Shown here: positions 56,024-64,000 of the stretch, piece after piece
Layout: each line of letters starts with the position of its first letter
Position numbering within the stretch: position 1 is the first letter of the stretch
The notes under the pieces: generated by a model
The model's database searches: none
Seen by the model: only the letters and a program-made list of their open reading frames with translations
Told to the model about the DNA's origin: nothing
Assembly (NCBI RefSeq): GCF_003325355.1
Contig: NZ_CP030850.1
Coordinates: 6,213,001 to 6,277,000 of the forward strand
Length of the DNA: 64,000 bases
Direction of reading: 5' to 3'
Source of the DNA: Runella rosea
GTDB lineage: Bacteria; Bacteroidota; Bacteroidia; Cytophagales; Spirosomataceae
Translations under genes and position numbers: made by a program

Positions 56024-56662
56024 TTATACAAACCACCAAACAGTCACTAAACTTATAGAAACGCCCAAAAAAAGCCCCGCTGCTACTTGAGCCGGGGTAT
56101 GGGCGTTGAGTTTGAGGCGGGCGCTGATCAAAAAGCCCGTCATCAAAATGAGCGCAATGAACGAATACATGAGATTGGTATGGCCAAATTTTACAATAAT
56201 GCCCAACACTGCTCCCAACATTCCCCCTATACCGACGGAATGGGCGCTAATTTTCCAATAAAGACTAATTAGTCCTACCATCCCAATCGAGACCGTGATA
56301 CTTCCCAACACTATCCCGATTTCGGGGGCAATTTCTGATAATGGGGGTAGGCTGAAACTGAAAAAATAAGTAGCAAAAGCATAAAAAAGCGTCGAAAGAA
56401 AATACGGGAGCCGACGGTCGGCCAAGTCATCCAAGTGCAGGCTTTTGATGTATTTGGCCCGGTATAGATAGTAAATTCCCAATGAAGGTATCACAAAGGT
56501 AGTCATGCTGACAAACCCTAATAGCGTGATGCGCACAGCGGGAGCGAGTACGTCGATACCCAAAACATCAGGTGCGGCAAAAAATAACAAGCCCAACAAG
56601 AAAGTAGGCATCAACAATGGGTGAAACAGGATAGAAATGACCTGTGCAAGGCGTGTATTCAA
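56024..56662 (-). CDS. PAP2-like multi-pass membrane protein with degenerate active site
   Basis: A 212-residue membrane protein with about six hydrophobic helices. DLADRRLPYF, KISAHSVGIGG and LKLNAHTPAQVAAGLFLG resemble the three motifs of type 2 phosphatidic acid phosphatases, but the last motif has Gln where Asp is expected, so phosphatase activity is doubtful. It ends 55 bases before the crotonase gene in the same direction. Confidence 0.72.
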   Translation of the reverse strand: MNTRLAQVISILFHPLLMPTFLLGLLFFAAPDVLGIDVLAPAVRITLLGFVSMTTFVIPSLGIYYLYRAKYIKSLHLDDLADRRLPYFLSTLFYAFATYFFSFSLPPLSEIAPEIGIVLGSITVSIGMVGLISLYWKISAHSVGIGGMLGAVLGIIVKFGHTNLMYSFIALILMTGFLISARLKLNAHTPAQVAAGLFLGVSISLVTVWWFV

Positions 56663-56763
56663 GGGTAGCGTAGGTGGTTATCTGTTACTGGTTATTGTTT
56701 GGGAACTGCCAAACATATCAGGGTGTAAAATTACACTATTAACAGATAACTACTACTAAAACC

Positions 56764-58218
56764 CTAAAGTTGCTTTCTCAAACGGGCTACCGGAATGTTG
56801 AGTTGCTCACGGTATTTTGCCACCGTTCGGCGGGCAATGTTGTACCCTCGGTCGTTAAGGAGTTTTTCTAATTTATCATCCGAAAGCGGATTACTTTTGG
56901 GCTCGTTTTCGATAAACTCCTTCAATATAGATTTTACTTCTCGGCTGCTGGCATCTTCGCCGTAGTCCGTTGAAATTCCTTCCGAAAAGAAATATTTCAG
57001 GGGATAAACGCCAAACTCTGTTTGTACGGCTTTGCTATTGGCCACGCGCGATACGGTCGAAACATCCATTTCAATTCTATTGGCTATATCCTTCAGAATC
57101 ATGGGTTTCAAACGTGTTTCGTCACCATCAACAAAGAACTCATATTGGTAATTGACGATGGCGTTCATCGTCCGCTGAAGCGTATTCTGGCGTTGCTTGA
57201 TGGCATCAATAAACCATTTGGCCGCATCCAATTTTTGTTTGACGAAGGTCACCGTTTCGCGGATATGACGGTTTGTTTTGTCGCTTTTATCGTAGGTGTC
57301 AAGCATATCGGCAAACGAACGGCTGATGCGCAGTTCAGGGGCATTCTTGGAATTAAGATGCACTTCCAATTTGCCGTTTGTGTTACTCACCCAAAAATCA
57401 GGCAATAAATAATGCGCTAGCCCATCTTCGCCCTCCACCGAGCCAGGTTTTGGATTTAGCTTGGTGATGAGACAAATCACATTTTTCATTTGTTCATCAT
57501 TGATGCCAAGTCGTTTCTGGATTTTTTCGTAGTGTTTTTTCGAAAACTCTTCAAAAAAGTCTTCGATTATTTTGATGGCAAACGTCACGTTCGGGTCTAA
57601 AGGGTCTTTACGGTCTAGTTGAAGCAGCAGACACTCCTGCAGATTTCGTGCCCCGATACCAGGAGGGTCAAACGTCTGGATTTTCTTTAGAACGGTTTCA
57701 ACTTCTTCAATGGTCGAATAAAAACCCTGTGAAAAAGCCAAATCATTGACGATGGCTTGCAGTGAGCGACGGATGTAACCGTCGTTTTCAATGCTTCCCA
57801 ACAATTGCAGACCAATAACAGTTTGGCGCTCATTGAGGCGTAAAAAACCGAATTGTTGAATCAATGCGTCATGAAGTGTACTCATGGTCGCAATCGGCAT
57901 GTCCCGGTCTTCTTCGGGGTGGTTGCCGTCGCTATACATTTTATAACCTGCGTATTCATCATGATGAAGATAATCATCCAGACTGATGTCGTCGCGCTGG
58001 TTATAATCATCAGCGTAATCATCTTCCGAATCGTTATTGTATTCATCTTTCGAGAGCATATCCTCTTCCATTCCCTCTTCCAACGCTGGATTAATCTCTA
58101 GTTCCTCTTCAATGCGCGTTTCTAACTCCGCCGTGGGAATTTGCAATAACTTAATGAACTGTATCTGCTGAGGCGACAGCTTCTGCTGTAGCGTTTGGTT
58201 TAGGCTTAATTTCTGCAT
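56764..58218 (-). CDS. rpoN: RNA polymerase sigma-54 factor
   Basis: A 484-residue alternative sigma factor needing enhancer-binding activators. The glutamine- and leucine-rich region I is LNQTLQQKLSPQQIQFIKLL, region II is acidic (about 45-95), the core-binding region follows, and the RpoN box ARRTVAKYRE is at 462-471 near the end. Length is normal. It is the only sigma factor in this window; no sigma-54 activator is nearby. Confidence 0.96.
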   Translation of the reverse strand: MQKLSLNQTLQQKLSPQQIQFIKLLQIPTAELETRIEEELEINPALEEGMEEDMLSKDEYNNDSEDDYADDYNQRDDISLDDYLHHDEYAGYKMYSDGNHPEEDRDMPIATMSTLHDALIQQFGFLRLNERQTVIGLQLLGSIENDGYIRRSLQAIVNDLAFSQGFYSTIEEVETVLKKIQTFDPPGIGARNLQECLLLQLDRKDPLDPNVTFAIKIIEDFFEEFSKKHYEKIQKRLGINDEQMKNVICLITKLNPKPGSVEGEDGLAHYLLPDFWVSNTNGKLEVHLNSKNAPELRISRSFADMLDTYDKSDKTNRHIRETVTFVKQKLDAAKWFIDAIKQRQNTLQRTMNAIVNYQYEFFVDGDETRLKPMILKDIANRIEMDVSTVSRVANSKAVQTEFGVYPLKYFFSEGISTDYGEDASSREVKSILKEFIENEPKSNPLSDDKLEKLLNDRGYNIARRTVAKYREQLNIPVARLRKQL

Positions 58219-58390
58219 GATACTAAAGATTATAGAGATTTGCCATGCGTTTGTTTAGAAGATGATTTATCAACAAAATGACGTTCTCAATAGTCGTGCC
58301 AAATTTTTATAAATGTCGAAAATATTTTTTGCAAAAAAAGGATACGCTTATTTTTTGTTGACTTTTGACGTTACTTTTTAAAAAAGTGAC

Positions 58391-58419
58391 AAAAAAAACG
58401 CCTCGAAGAGGCGTTTTTT
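58391..58419 (-). terminator. rho-independent terminator of tyrS
   Basis: AAAAAACGCCTC (58393-58404), loop GAA, GAGGCGTTTTTT (58408-58419). On the minus strand it is followed by a run of T and lies 26 bases after the tyrS stop. Confidence 0.92.
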
Positions 58420-58444
58420 AGAAAATATTTTTTTTTGAACTGTT

Positions 58445-59749
58445 TTACTCTACTAAAATGAGGTGGTTTTTCTTCCCTTTTGAAACCAGTAAATATTTGT
58501 TTTGGAGGAGCACAAAATCGGGTTGAGCGTTTGCATCGGTCACTTTGGTTTTGTTAATCCCCACCGCATTTCCCTGAATAGCACGACGAGCTTCACTTTT
58601 GGAAGGATAAATTTCATTGTGGGTCGTAGTGGACAATAAATCGGTAACGGTTGGGCAATTTTCTAATTCAGTCCGTTTGATAATGGTTTGAGGAACGCCC
58701 TCAAAAACGGATGTAAAGGTTGCCGCATCCATGCGTTGAAGGGTTTCAAGGGTGCCTTTTCCGTACAGCACGTCAGACGCCGCAATGGCCATCTCGTAGT
58801 CGTGTTGCGAATGAACGCGTATCGTAACATCTTTGGCCAAGGCTTTCTGCATAATTCGTAAGTGCGGCGCTTCGGCGTGTTGCTGTTCAAAGGTTTCGAT
58901 TTCTTCTTTTGAATAAAGCGTAAATACGCGCAACAAACGCGGACAGTCGGCATCCGTGCAGTTAATCCAAAATTGGTAGAACTGGAAAGGAGACGTCATG
59001 GATGCATCCAACCACACGTTGCCGCCTTCACTTTTTCCAAATTTGGTGCCATCGGCTTTGGTTACAAGCGGCGTAGTGAGCGCAAAGGCCCGGTGCTCGG
59101 AGGCTTCGTCGTTGTTGGATTCTTTGCGACGAATAAGCTCTGTTCCTGTAGTGATGTTGCCCCACTGGTCTGAGCCGCCCATTTGCAGGCGAACGTGCTT
59201 ATTTTTGTATAACCAATAAAAATCGTAGCCCTGTAATAATTGGTAGCTAAATTCGGTAAAAGAGATACCTGTTTCAAGGCGTTTTTTGACCGAATCTTTG
59301 GCCGACATATAGTTGATGGTAATGTATTTTCCCGCTTCGCGTAAAAAATCCAAAAAGCTAATGCCTTTGAACCAATCGTAGTTATTTACGATTTCGGCCG
59401 AGTTTGAACCGCCATCAAAGTCAAGGAATTTCTCCAGTTGTTTTTTGATACACGACTCATTGTGACGCAAGGTCTCTTCCGACAAAAACGACCGTTCGGC
59501 GGCTTTGCCCGAAGGGTCACCGACCATACCCGTGGCACCTCCCACGAGGGCATAGGGCTTGTGGCCGCACAGCTGGAAATGTTTGAGCAACATAATGGTG
59601 GCTAGATTTCCGATGTGCAACGACGAAGCCGTTGGGTCAAAACCAATATAGGCAGCCGTAATTTCTTTTTGCAATTGCTCTTCCGTCCCGGGCATCATGT
59701 CGTTGAGCATTCCTCGCCAACGAAGTTCTTCAATAAAATTCTTTTGCAT
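58445..59749 (-). CDS. tyrS: tyrosyl-tRNA synthetase
   Basis: A 434-residue class I aminoacyl-tRNA synthetase. The HIGH-type motif is in DPTASSLHIGNLATI and the KMSKS-type motif is KFGKSEGG; the tyrosine pocket shows QLLQGYDFYWLY and MGGSDQWGNITTG. The C-terminal S4-like RNA-binding domain has SKSEARRAIQGNAVGIN. Two ATGs are possible, 59764 and 59749; MQKNFIEELRWRGML at 59749 fits the family and leaves room for a -7 element at 59773-59780. Confidence 0.95.
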   Translation of the reverse strand: MQKNFIEELRWRGMLNDMMPGTEEQLQKEITAAYIGFDPTASSLHIGNLATIMLLKHFQLCGHKPYALVGGATGMVGDPSGKAAERSFLSEETLRHNESCIKKQLEKFLDFDGGSNSAEIVNNYDWFKGISFLDFLREAGKYITINYMSAKDSVKKRLETGISFTEFSYQLLQGYDFYWLYKNKHVRLQMGGSDQWGNITTGTELIRRKESNNDEASEHRAFALTTPLVTKADGTKFGKSEGGNVWLDASMTSPFQFYQFWINCTDADCPRLLRVFTLYSKEEIETFEQQHAEAPHLRIMQKALAKDVTIRVHSQHDYEMAIAASDVLYGKGTLETLQRMDAATFTSVFEGVPQTIIKRTELENCPTVTDLLSTTTHNEIYPSKSEARRAIQGNAVGINKTKVTDANAQPDFVLLQNKYLLVSKGKKNHLILVE

Positions 59750-59764
59750 TGTTGTCTTTACCAT

Positions 59765-60120
59765 TGAAGCCGCAAAAATAATGGTATTTTACTATCTTTA
59801 CTTAAAAATGAAGCCGTGATGGTCAGCGTAGCAAATTTGGTCGAAAGCATTGTTGGGCGTTTGGATGAAGAACAAGTGGTGTTTATCTCCACTTCGTGTT
59901 TTAACGATGATTACGATGAACCTAGAAAGCAAGGTTAAAATTGATGATTTTGAGATTGTTATGAAGGATATATACCACAAAGTGGGCCTGAATAAATACC
60001 TAATTGCTATTTTGTATCCCTAATCTGCTATTTTATTTTTTTGTTAAAAACAATCCAGATTTTACATTCCCGAAAATTTCTCATAATTTTACGCGGCAAA
60101 TAACGAATCGTTTATTTGCT
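59765..60120. other. 356-base gap between tyrS and guaB with two tiny ORFs
   Basis: Apart from the tyrS -7 element the gap has two short plus-strand frames: ATG 59819 to 59938 (39 residues, MVSVANLVESIVGRLDEEQV) and ATG 59916 to 60023 (35 residues, MNLESKVKIDDFEIVMKDIY). They overlap in different frames and both have protein-like composition, so they may be pieces of one decayed gene. No RNA gene is seen. The guaB leader must lie at the right end. Confidence 0.35.
59773..59780 (-). promoter_or_regulatory. candidate -7 promoter element of tyrS
   Basis: On the minus strand this reads TATTTTTG, an exact TAnnTTTG match. Transcription would begin about 7 bases downstream, near 59766, which favours the ATG at 59749. 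No clear -33 TTG is seen. Confidence 0.4.
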
Positions 60121-61593
60121 ATGCTCTCAGACACAACTAAGTTCCTTTACGAAGCTCTAACGTACGACGACGTACTCCTCGTACCTGCCTACTCCGAAGT
60201 ACTCCCGCGCGATACCAACACGCAATCACAACTTACTCGTCACATCCGTCTCAACGTGCCGCTGATTTCAGCAGCGATGGACACCGTCACTGAATTCCAG
60301 TTAGCCATTGCCATGGCGCAGGAGGGAGGAATCGGAATGATTCACAAAAACATGAGCGTTGAAGATCAAGCCGCTCAGGTTCGTAAAGTGAAGCGTTCTG
60401 AAAGCGGAATGATTGTTGACCCAATCACCCTCAACGAAGATGCTACCCTTAGGGATGCGATGCGTATCATGGCCGAATTCAAAATCGGCGGTATTCCCGT
60501 GGTTGACAAAAACAGTAAACTCATCGGAATTGTCACCAACCGTGATTTGCGTTTTCAGAAAGATATGGCAAAAGGGGTTGCCCAAATAATGACGAAGGAA
60601 AACCTCATCACGGCCCGCGAAGGCATCAGCCTCGAAGAAGCAGAAAGCACACTTCAGGAATATAAAATTGAAAAATTACCGATTGTTGACAAAGACAATA
60701 AATTGGTAGGATTGGTCACTTACCGCGACATTATCAAGCGCAAAGACCACCCTAATGCCTGCAAAGATGCCCTTGGGCGTTTGCGCGTAGGGGCGGCGGT
60801 GGGCGTCACGGCCGACCTGATTCGCCGGGTGGAAGCGCTGCTTAAAGCGGGCGTTGACGTAGTAAGCATCGATACCGCCCACGGCCATTCGCTCGGGGTG
60901 ATTGAGGCGCTGAAAGGTGTAAAAGCACAATTTCCTAAATTGGACGTAATTGTGGGAAACATCGCCACCGGGGCGGCGGCCAAAGCATTGGTAGATGCTG
61001 GTGCCGATGCGGTCAAAGTAGGCGTAGGGCCGGGCAGTATTTGTACTACCCGGATCATTGCGGGAATCGGAATGCCGCAGCTTTCGGCCGTTTATGAGGC
61101 AGCGAAGGCGATTGAAGGTACGGGCGTTCCAGTCATTGCCGATGGCGGTATTCGGTATTCGGGCGACGTGGTGAAGGCCATCGCTGGCGGTGCAAGCACC
61201 GTGATGATTGGCTCGCTACTGGCTGGTACGGATGAAGCACCCGGTGAAGAAATCTTATACGAAGGACGCCGCTTTAAATCCTACCGGGGCATGGGCTCGG
61301 TGGAAGCCATGGAAGATGGATCTAAAGACCGTTATTTTCAAGATGCTGAGGATGACATCAAAAAGTTGGTTCCTGAAGGAATTGTGGGTCGGGTACCGTT
61401 CAAGGGCAAAGTATCAGACATCGTCTACCAATTGGTAGGAGGCCTGAAAGCAGGAATGGGATATTGCGGCGCCCCCGACATTGATGCGCTCAAGCAAGCC
61501 CAATTTGTCAGAATCAGCGCGGCAGGGATGCGCGAAAGTCACCCGCACGATATTCAAATTGCGAAAGAGGCTCCCAACTATACTACTAAGTAG
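60121..61593 (+). CDS. guaB: inosine-5'-monophosphate dehydrogenase
   Basis: A 490-residue enzyme oxidising IMP to XMP in guanine nucleotide synthesis. The catalytic cysteine is C308 in [10 protein letters not shown]. Two CBS domains (about 95-215; [19 protein letters not shown] and [15 protein letters not shown]) interrupt the TIM barrel, as usual. FEALTYDD-like [14 protein letters not shown] opens the protein and [15 protein letters not shown] is the later loop. The start is the ATG at 60121 (MLSDTTKFL); a longer in-frame reading from 60004 is rejected. Confidence 0.97.
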   Translation: MLSDTTKFLYEALTYDDVLLVPAYSEVLPRDTNTQSQLTRHIRLNVPLISAAMDTVTEFQLAIAMAQEGGIGMIHKNMSVEDQAAQVRKVKRSESGMIVDPITLNEDATLRDAMRIMAEFKIGGIPVVDKNSKLIGIVTNRDLRFQKDMAKGVAQIMTKENLITAREGISLEEAESTLQEYKIEKLPIVDKDNKLVGLVTYRDIIKRKDHPNACKDALGRLRVGAAVGVTADLIRRVEALLKAGVDVVSIDTAHGHSLGVIEALKGVKAQFPKLDVIVGNIATGAAAKALVDAGADAVKVGVGPGSICTTRIIAGIGMPQLSAVYEAAKAIEGTGVPVIADGGIRYSGDVVKAIAGGASTVMIGSLLAGTDEAPGEEILYEGRRFKSYRGMGSVEAMEDGSKDRYFQDAEDDIKKLVPEGIVGRVPFKGKVSDIVYQLVGGLKAGMGYCGAPDIDALKQAQFVRISAAGMRESHPHDIQIAKEAPNYTTK

Positions 61594-61614
61594 GGGCGTA
61601 ATTTTTCAAAACCA

Positions 61615-62466
61615 TTATTTCTGCAAAGCCTTTCGGTATTCCGAAGGGTTTTGCTGTTTATGGGTCTTAAAAACACGATTAAAATAGGCCACGTTTCCAA
61701 AACCACTTTCATAGCCGATGTCCGTAATGCTTTTGTCAGTCGAAAGTAGCCTACACGCTTGATTGACACGGTATCGGTTGACAAAGTCGGTAAAAGTTAT
61801 GTTCATCATCTTTTTGAAATAATGACAAAAAGAAGGGACGGTTAAATGGGTAATTGAGGCAATTTCTTGAATATCAATGGGTTTTTGGTAGTTTTCTTCA
61901 ACGTATTTTAAGATTTTATTCAGGCGGAGTTCATCTTTAGGACTTACTTCGAGTTTGATTCCTTCGGTGTTTAATAGGGTAGACTCAGAAGTTGTGGCCA
62001 ATATTTGAAGAATATTGACCAACTCCATCAACCGTTCGAACGGGGGTAAGCCCAGCAGTTTTTTGAGCCTTTGTTTGACGTAAATTTTGGTTTCTCCGTG
62101 AAAACATATCCCAAAATGAGAACGCTCAAAAAGCCGTTTAACGGCTTTCATTTCGGGCATTTCCAAAAAATGTTCGCCCAATAAATTTTCTTTCAACTGC
62201 ACCACGATTTCTTCATGTGGCCCGACGGCTTCCTGACCAAAGCCTGAATGCGGCACGTTGGGGCCGATAAACACCAAATCTCCGTCTTCATAGTGACTCA
62301 AATGCATACCTACGTGCCGACGACCTGAGCCGTTGAAGACACAGACAATTTCGTATTCGGGGTGATAATGAAATTGCCACCGGAAAAGCTCCGGTAAAAC
62401 AACGTTGTGAAGGATGCGAAACGAGCTCCCTTCATCGGGACGAATGACTTCAAATTCGGTTTTCAT
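61615..62466 (-). CDS. AraC-family regulator with N-terminal cupin
   Basis: A 283-residue transcription regulator. The N-terminal cupin (about 25-105) contains FHYHPEYEIVCVFNG and DGDLVFIGPNVPHSG; the C-terminal pair of helix-turn-helix motifs (about 183-281) includes IASITHLTVPSFCHYFKKM and SITDIGYESGFGNVAYFNRV. The cupin-AraC class usually responds to sugars or similar small molecules. It is divergent from an MFS transporter gene and likely controls it. It ends 21 bases from guaB, convergently. Confidence 0.93.
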   Translation of the reverse strand: MKTEFEVIRPDEGSSFRILHNVVLPELFRWQFHYHPEYEIVCVFNGSGRRHVGMHLSHYEDGDLVFIGPNVPHSGFGQEAVGPHEEIVVQLKENLLGEHFLEMPEMKAVKRLFERSHFGICFHGETKIYVKQRLKKLLGLPPFERLMELVNILQILATTSESTLLNTEGIKLEVSPKDELRLNKILKYVEENYQKPIDIQEIASITHLTVPSFCHYFKKMMNITFTDFVNRYRVNQACRLLSTDKSITDIGYESGFGNVAYFNRVFKTHKQQNPSEYRKALQK

Positions 62467-62575
62467 CGCCTGTGTTAAGCTATTTGTGCCAAAAATAGGG
62501 TAAAAAATCTTAATACAGGATAAAAAGTGCGCAATAGAAGCCTATTTTTTTTTAAGATAAAAGTAGAACTTTGTC

Positions 62576-62614
62576 ATGAAAAAATTGTCTTGGCTTTATC
62601 TCGCTTCCCTATGA
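62576..62614 (+). CDS. possible 12-residue leader peptide
   Basis: ATG at 62576 gives MKKLSWLYLASL and a TGA at 62612-62614, six bases before a terminator-like hairpin. The layout matches transcription attenuation by a translated leader. No regulatory codon is repeated, although Leu makes up four of the 12. Upstream TAGAACTTTG resembles a -7 element with a longer spacer. Not proven. Confidence 0.35.
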   Translation: MKKLSWLYLASL

Positions 62615-62619
62615 TGATT

Positions 62620-62651
62620 GAAGAGCGGGCTCTGTCCCGCTTCTTTTTTTA
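62620..62651 (+). terminator. terminator-like hairpin in the MFS leader
   Basis: GCGGG (62625-62629), loop CTCTGT, CCCGC (62636-62640), partly extended by AAGA/TTCT, and followed by seven T. No plus-strand gene ends nearby, since the AraC gene points away and guaB ends 1 kb upstream, so it is better read as an attenuator or the end of a small RNA. Confidence 0.65.
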
Positions 62652-62720
62652 TAAGCCTCCGACAACCTGTTTCGTTCCTTGATTCCCAATTCCCACTTCC
62701 ATCGTTTTAACCTAAACCCT

Positions 62721-63977
62721 ATGCAATCGTATTGGAAAGTAAAGCTTTCGATATTTCTGAATTATTTTGTTTTTGCCATTCTGCTCAATAGTGTCGGCAC
62801 CGTGATTTTACAAGTCCAGAGTACCTACAACGTCTCCGAAACCTCAGCTTCTATTCTGGAGGCGTTTAAGGATTTAAGCATTGCGGGGGTGTCTTTTTTA
62901 ATAGCTTCTTATATCAACCGATTGGGATATAAAAATGCCATGCTCGTGGCATTGGGCTTCAATGCGCTTATCTGTTTGTTGATGCCATCCATTCATTCTT
63001 TTGGCATGACCAAAGTCGTTTTTGCGGTTGCGGGAGCAGGCTTTGCGCTCATTAAAGTTTCGGTATACGGCACCATCGGGTTGGTTACAGCCGACAAAAA
63101 AGAGCACATCAGCCTCATGAATTTTATCGAGTCGTTTTTTATGGTGGGGATTTTGGCTGGATATTTCTTATTCAGCGGATTTATTGATGATTCTACGCCA
63201 ACCGCTTGGCTGAAAGTATACTATCTGTTGGGAGGAATCGCCTTGGTTGCTTTTATCTTGTTGCTGTCAACTCCGCTGGATGAGTCATCGTTGAAAATAG
63301 ATACCGCCAAGCCTTTTACCGACGATTTTGCCGAGATGTTTCGCTTAATGATTCTGCCTCTGGTGTTGGTATTTGTCATTTGTGCGTTTACGTATGTTTT
63401 GATTGAACAGAGCATCATGAGTTGGTTGCCTACGTTCAATAGCAAAGTGCTTCATTTGCCCAATGCATTGAGTATTCAGATGGCGAGCCTGTTGGCCATT
63501 GCCACGGCATTAGGACGATTTTTGGCGGGAGTGTTATTGAAAAAACTCAATTGGTTGTTTGTATTGACTGGCTGTTTGGTCATTTCGGCTGCTTTGGTGT
63601 TGGTCGCACTGCCTTTGGCCCAAAATGCCGCCACGAGTGGGGTAACTGGATGGGGTAATGCGCCGTTGGCGGCTTTCATTTTTCCCATGATAGGGTTGTT
63701 CTTAGCGCCTATTTACCCAGCCATCAATTCTTTGATATTGAGTTCATTGCCTGTAAAAAAACACGGGCTGATGTCGGGGTTGATTGTGATTTTTTCGGCT
63801 TTGGGAGGAACCACTGGTTCGCTGATTACGGGCTATGTATTTGAACATTACGGCGGGCAAACTGCCTTTTACTTTTCACTGATTCCCATCGGATTGTTGA
63901 TTCTAGTATTGATTTTATTCAGCCGTTTGCAGGGAAAAAATGCAACGGTTGAAATCAGCTCGGTGGGAGGACATTGA
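62721..63977 (+). CDS. MFS transporter, FucP-like
   Basis: A 418-residue twelve-helix secondary transporter starting MQSYWKVKLSIFLNYFVF at the ATG at 62721. Length and layout (NSVGTVILQVQ, NRLGYKNAML, a central loop, then IFPMIGLFLAPIYPAINSL) fit MFS sugar transporters such as fucose permease-type proteins, but the substrate is not known. It lies downstream of an attenuator-like hairpin and divergent from the AraC-type regulator. The stop is 23 bases before the window end. Confidence 0.88.
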   Translation: MQSYWKVKLSIFLNYFVFAILLNSVGTVILQVQSTYNVSETSASILEAFKDLSIAGVSFLIASYINRLGYKNAMLVALGFNALICLLMPSIHSFGMTKVVFAVAGAGFALIKVSVYGTIGLVTADKKEHISLMNFIESFFMVGILAGYFLFSGFIDDSTPTAWLKVYYLLGGIALVAFILLLSTPLDESSLKIDTAKPFTDDFAEMFRLMILPLVLVFVICAFTYVLIEQSIMSWLPTFNSKVLHLPNALSIQMASLLAIATALGRFLAGVLLKKLNWLFVLTGCLVISAALVLVALPLAQNAATSGVTGWGNAPLAAFIFPMIGLFLAPIYPAINSLILSSLPVKKHGLMSGLIVIFSALGGTTGSLITGYVFEHYGGQTAFYFSLIPIGLLILVLILFSRLQGKNATVEISSVGGH

Positions 63978-64000
63978 GCAAACATGGATTGTTTTTGTTA

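Noticed and set aside
56723-56736. GTGTAA / TTACAC palindrome before the PAP2-like gene
   Set aside because: Only six-base arms in AT-rich DNA; expected by chance.
60004-60120. 39-residue N-terminal extension of guaB
   Set aside because: IMP dehydrogenases start near [10 protein letters not shown]; the ATG at 60121 fits and the extension is not conserved-looking.
1-64000. tRNA, rRNA, CRISPR, insertion sequences or prophage
   Set aside because: No cloverleaf, rRNA segment, regularly spaced repeat, transposase or integrase was found on either strand by reading.

Overview
The window reads as chromosomal DNA of a Bacteroidota bacterium, most likely order Cytophagales (Spirosoma/Runella/Dyadobacter-like). 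Evidence: a SusC/SusD pair, the order parA-parB-DUF5683-dapB-lepB, signal peptides ending in AQ, several TAnnTTTG-like promoter elements and weak Shine-Dalgarno sequences. Genus is inference. No rRNA, tRNA, CRISPR array, transposase or integrase was seen.

Layout. 1-8.0 kb: a RecB/AddA-like helicase-nuclease (cut by the window start), an M14 carboxypeptidase and an AddB-like Fe-S nuclease. 8.2-13.4 kb: SusC, SusD and a DUF4843-type lipoprotein. 13.7-18.0 kb: an RND efflux pair without an outer-membrane channel. 18.1-20.3 kb: aroQ, a SerC-like aminotransferase and a Uma2-family nuclease. 20.4-24.6 kb: a PQQ-type sugar dehydrogenase with a cytochrome c, an aldo/keto reductase divergent from an HxlR regulator, and a NIPSNAP protein. 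24.7-29.0 kb: a CoA-transferase, an S9 peptidase and an AT-rich small membrane protein. 29.2-33.8 kb: the lepB-dapB-DUF5683-parB-parA housekeeping block with a parS-like site. 34.0-39.9 kb: a large secreted HzsA-related haem protein, a DUF1080 protein with a flavin oxidase lipoprotein, and an A-type Fe-S carrier. 40.0-48.1 kb: a five-gene defence-type locus. 48.3-64 kb: mostly core genes (ferredoxin reductase, htpG, membrane MutS-like ATPase, thioesterase, enoyl-CoA hydratase, rpoN, tyrS, guaB) and an AraC/MFS pair at the end.

The most interesting part is 39973-48115, read on the minus strand: a type III-like methyltransferase (Mod), a type III-like helicase-nuclease (Res), a 71-residue protein, a DndD-like SMC ATPase, and a HerA-like ATPase whose N-terminus resembles DndE. 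The DndA, DndB and DndC genes needed for phosphorothioation are absent, so the Dnd-like pair seems to be coupled to a methylation system. The mod gene carries a run of nine C (coding strand) in a linker before the DPPY motif. At nine it is out of frame; seven or ten would restore the frame. This looks like a phase-variable switch in the OFF state. The middle of mod, the presumed target-recognition region, is clearly AT-richer than its flanks, suggesting allele exchange.

Other points worth a look: a 12-codon leader ORF with an attenuator-like hairpin before the final MFS gene, a palindrome upstream of htpG, a candidate HxlR operator, and perfect 15-bp hairpins on both sides of the cytochrome c gene.
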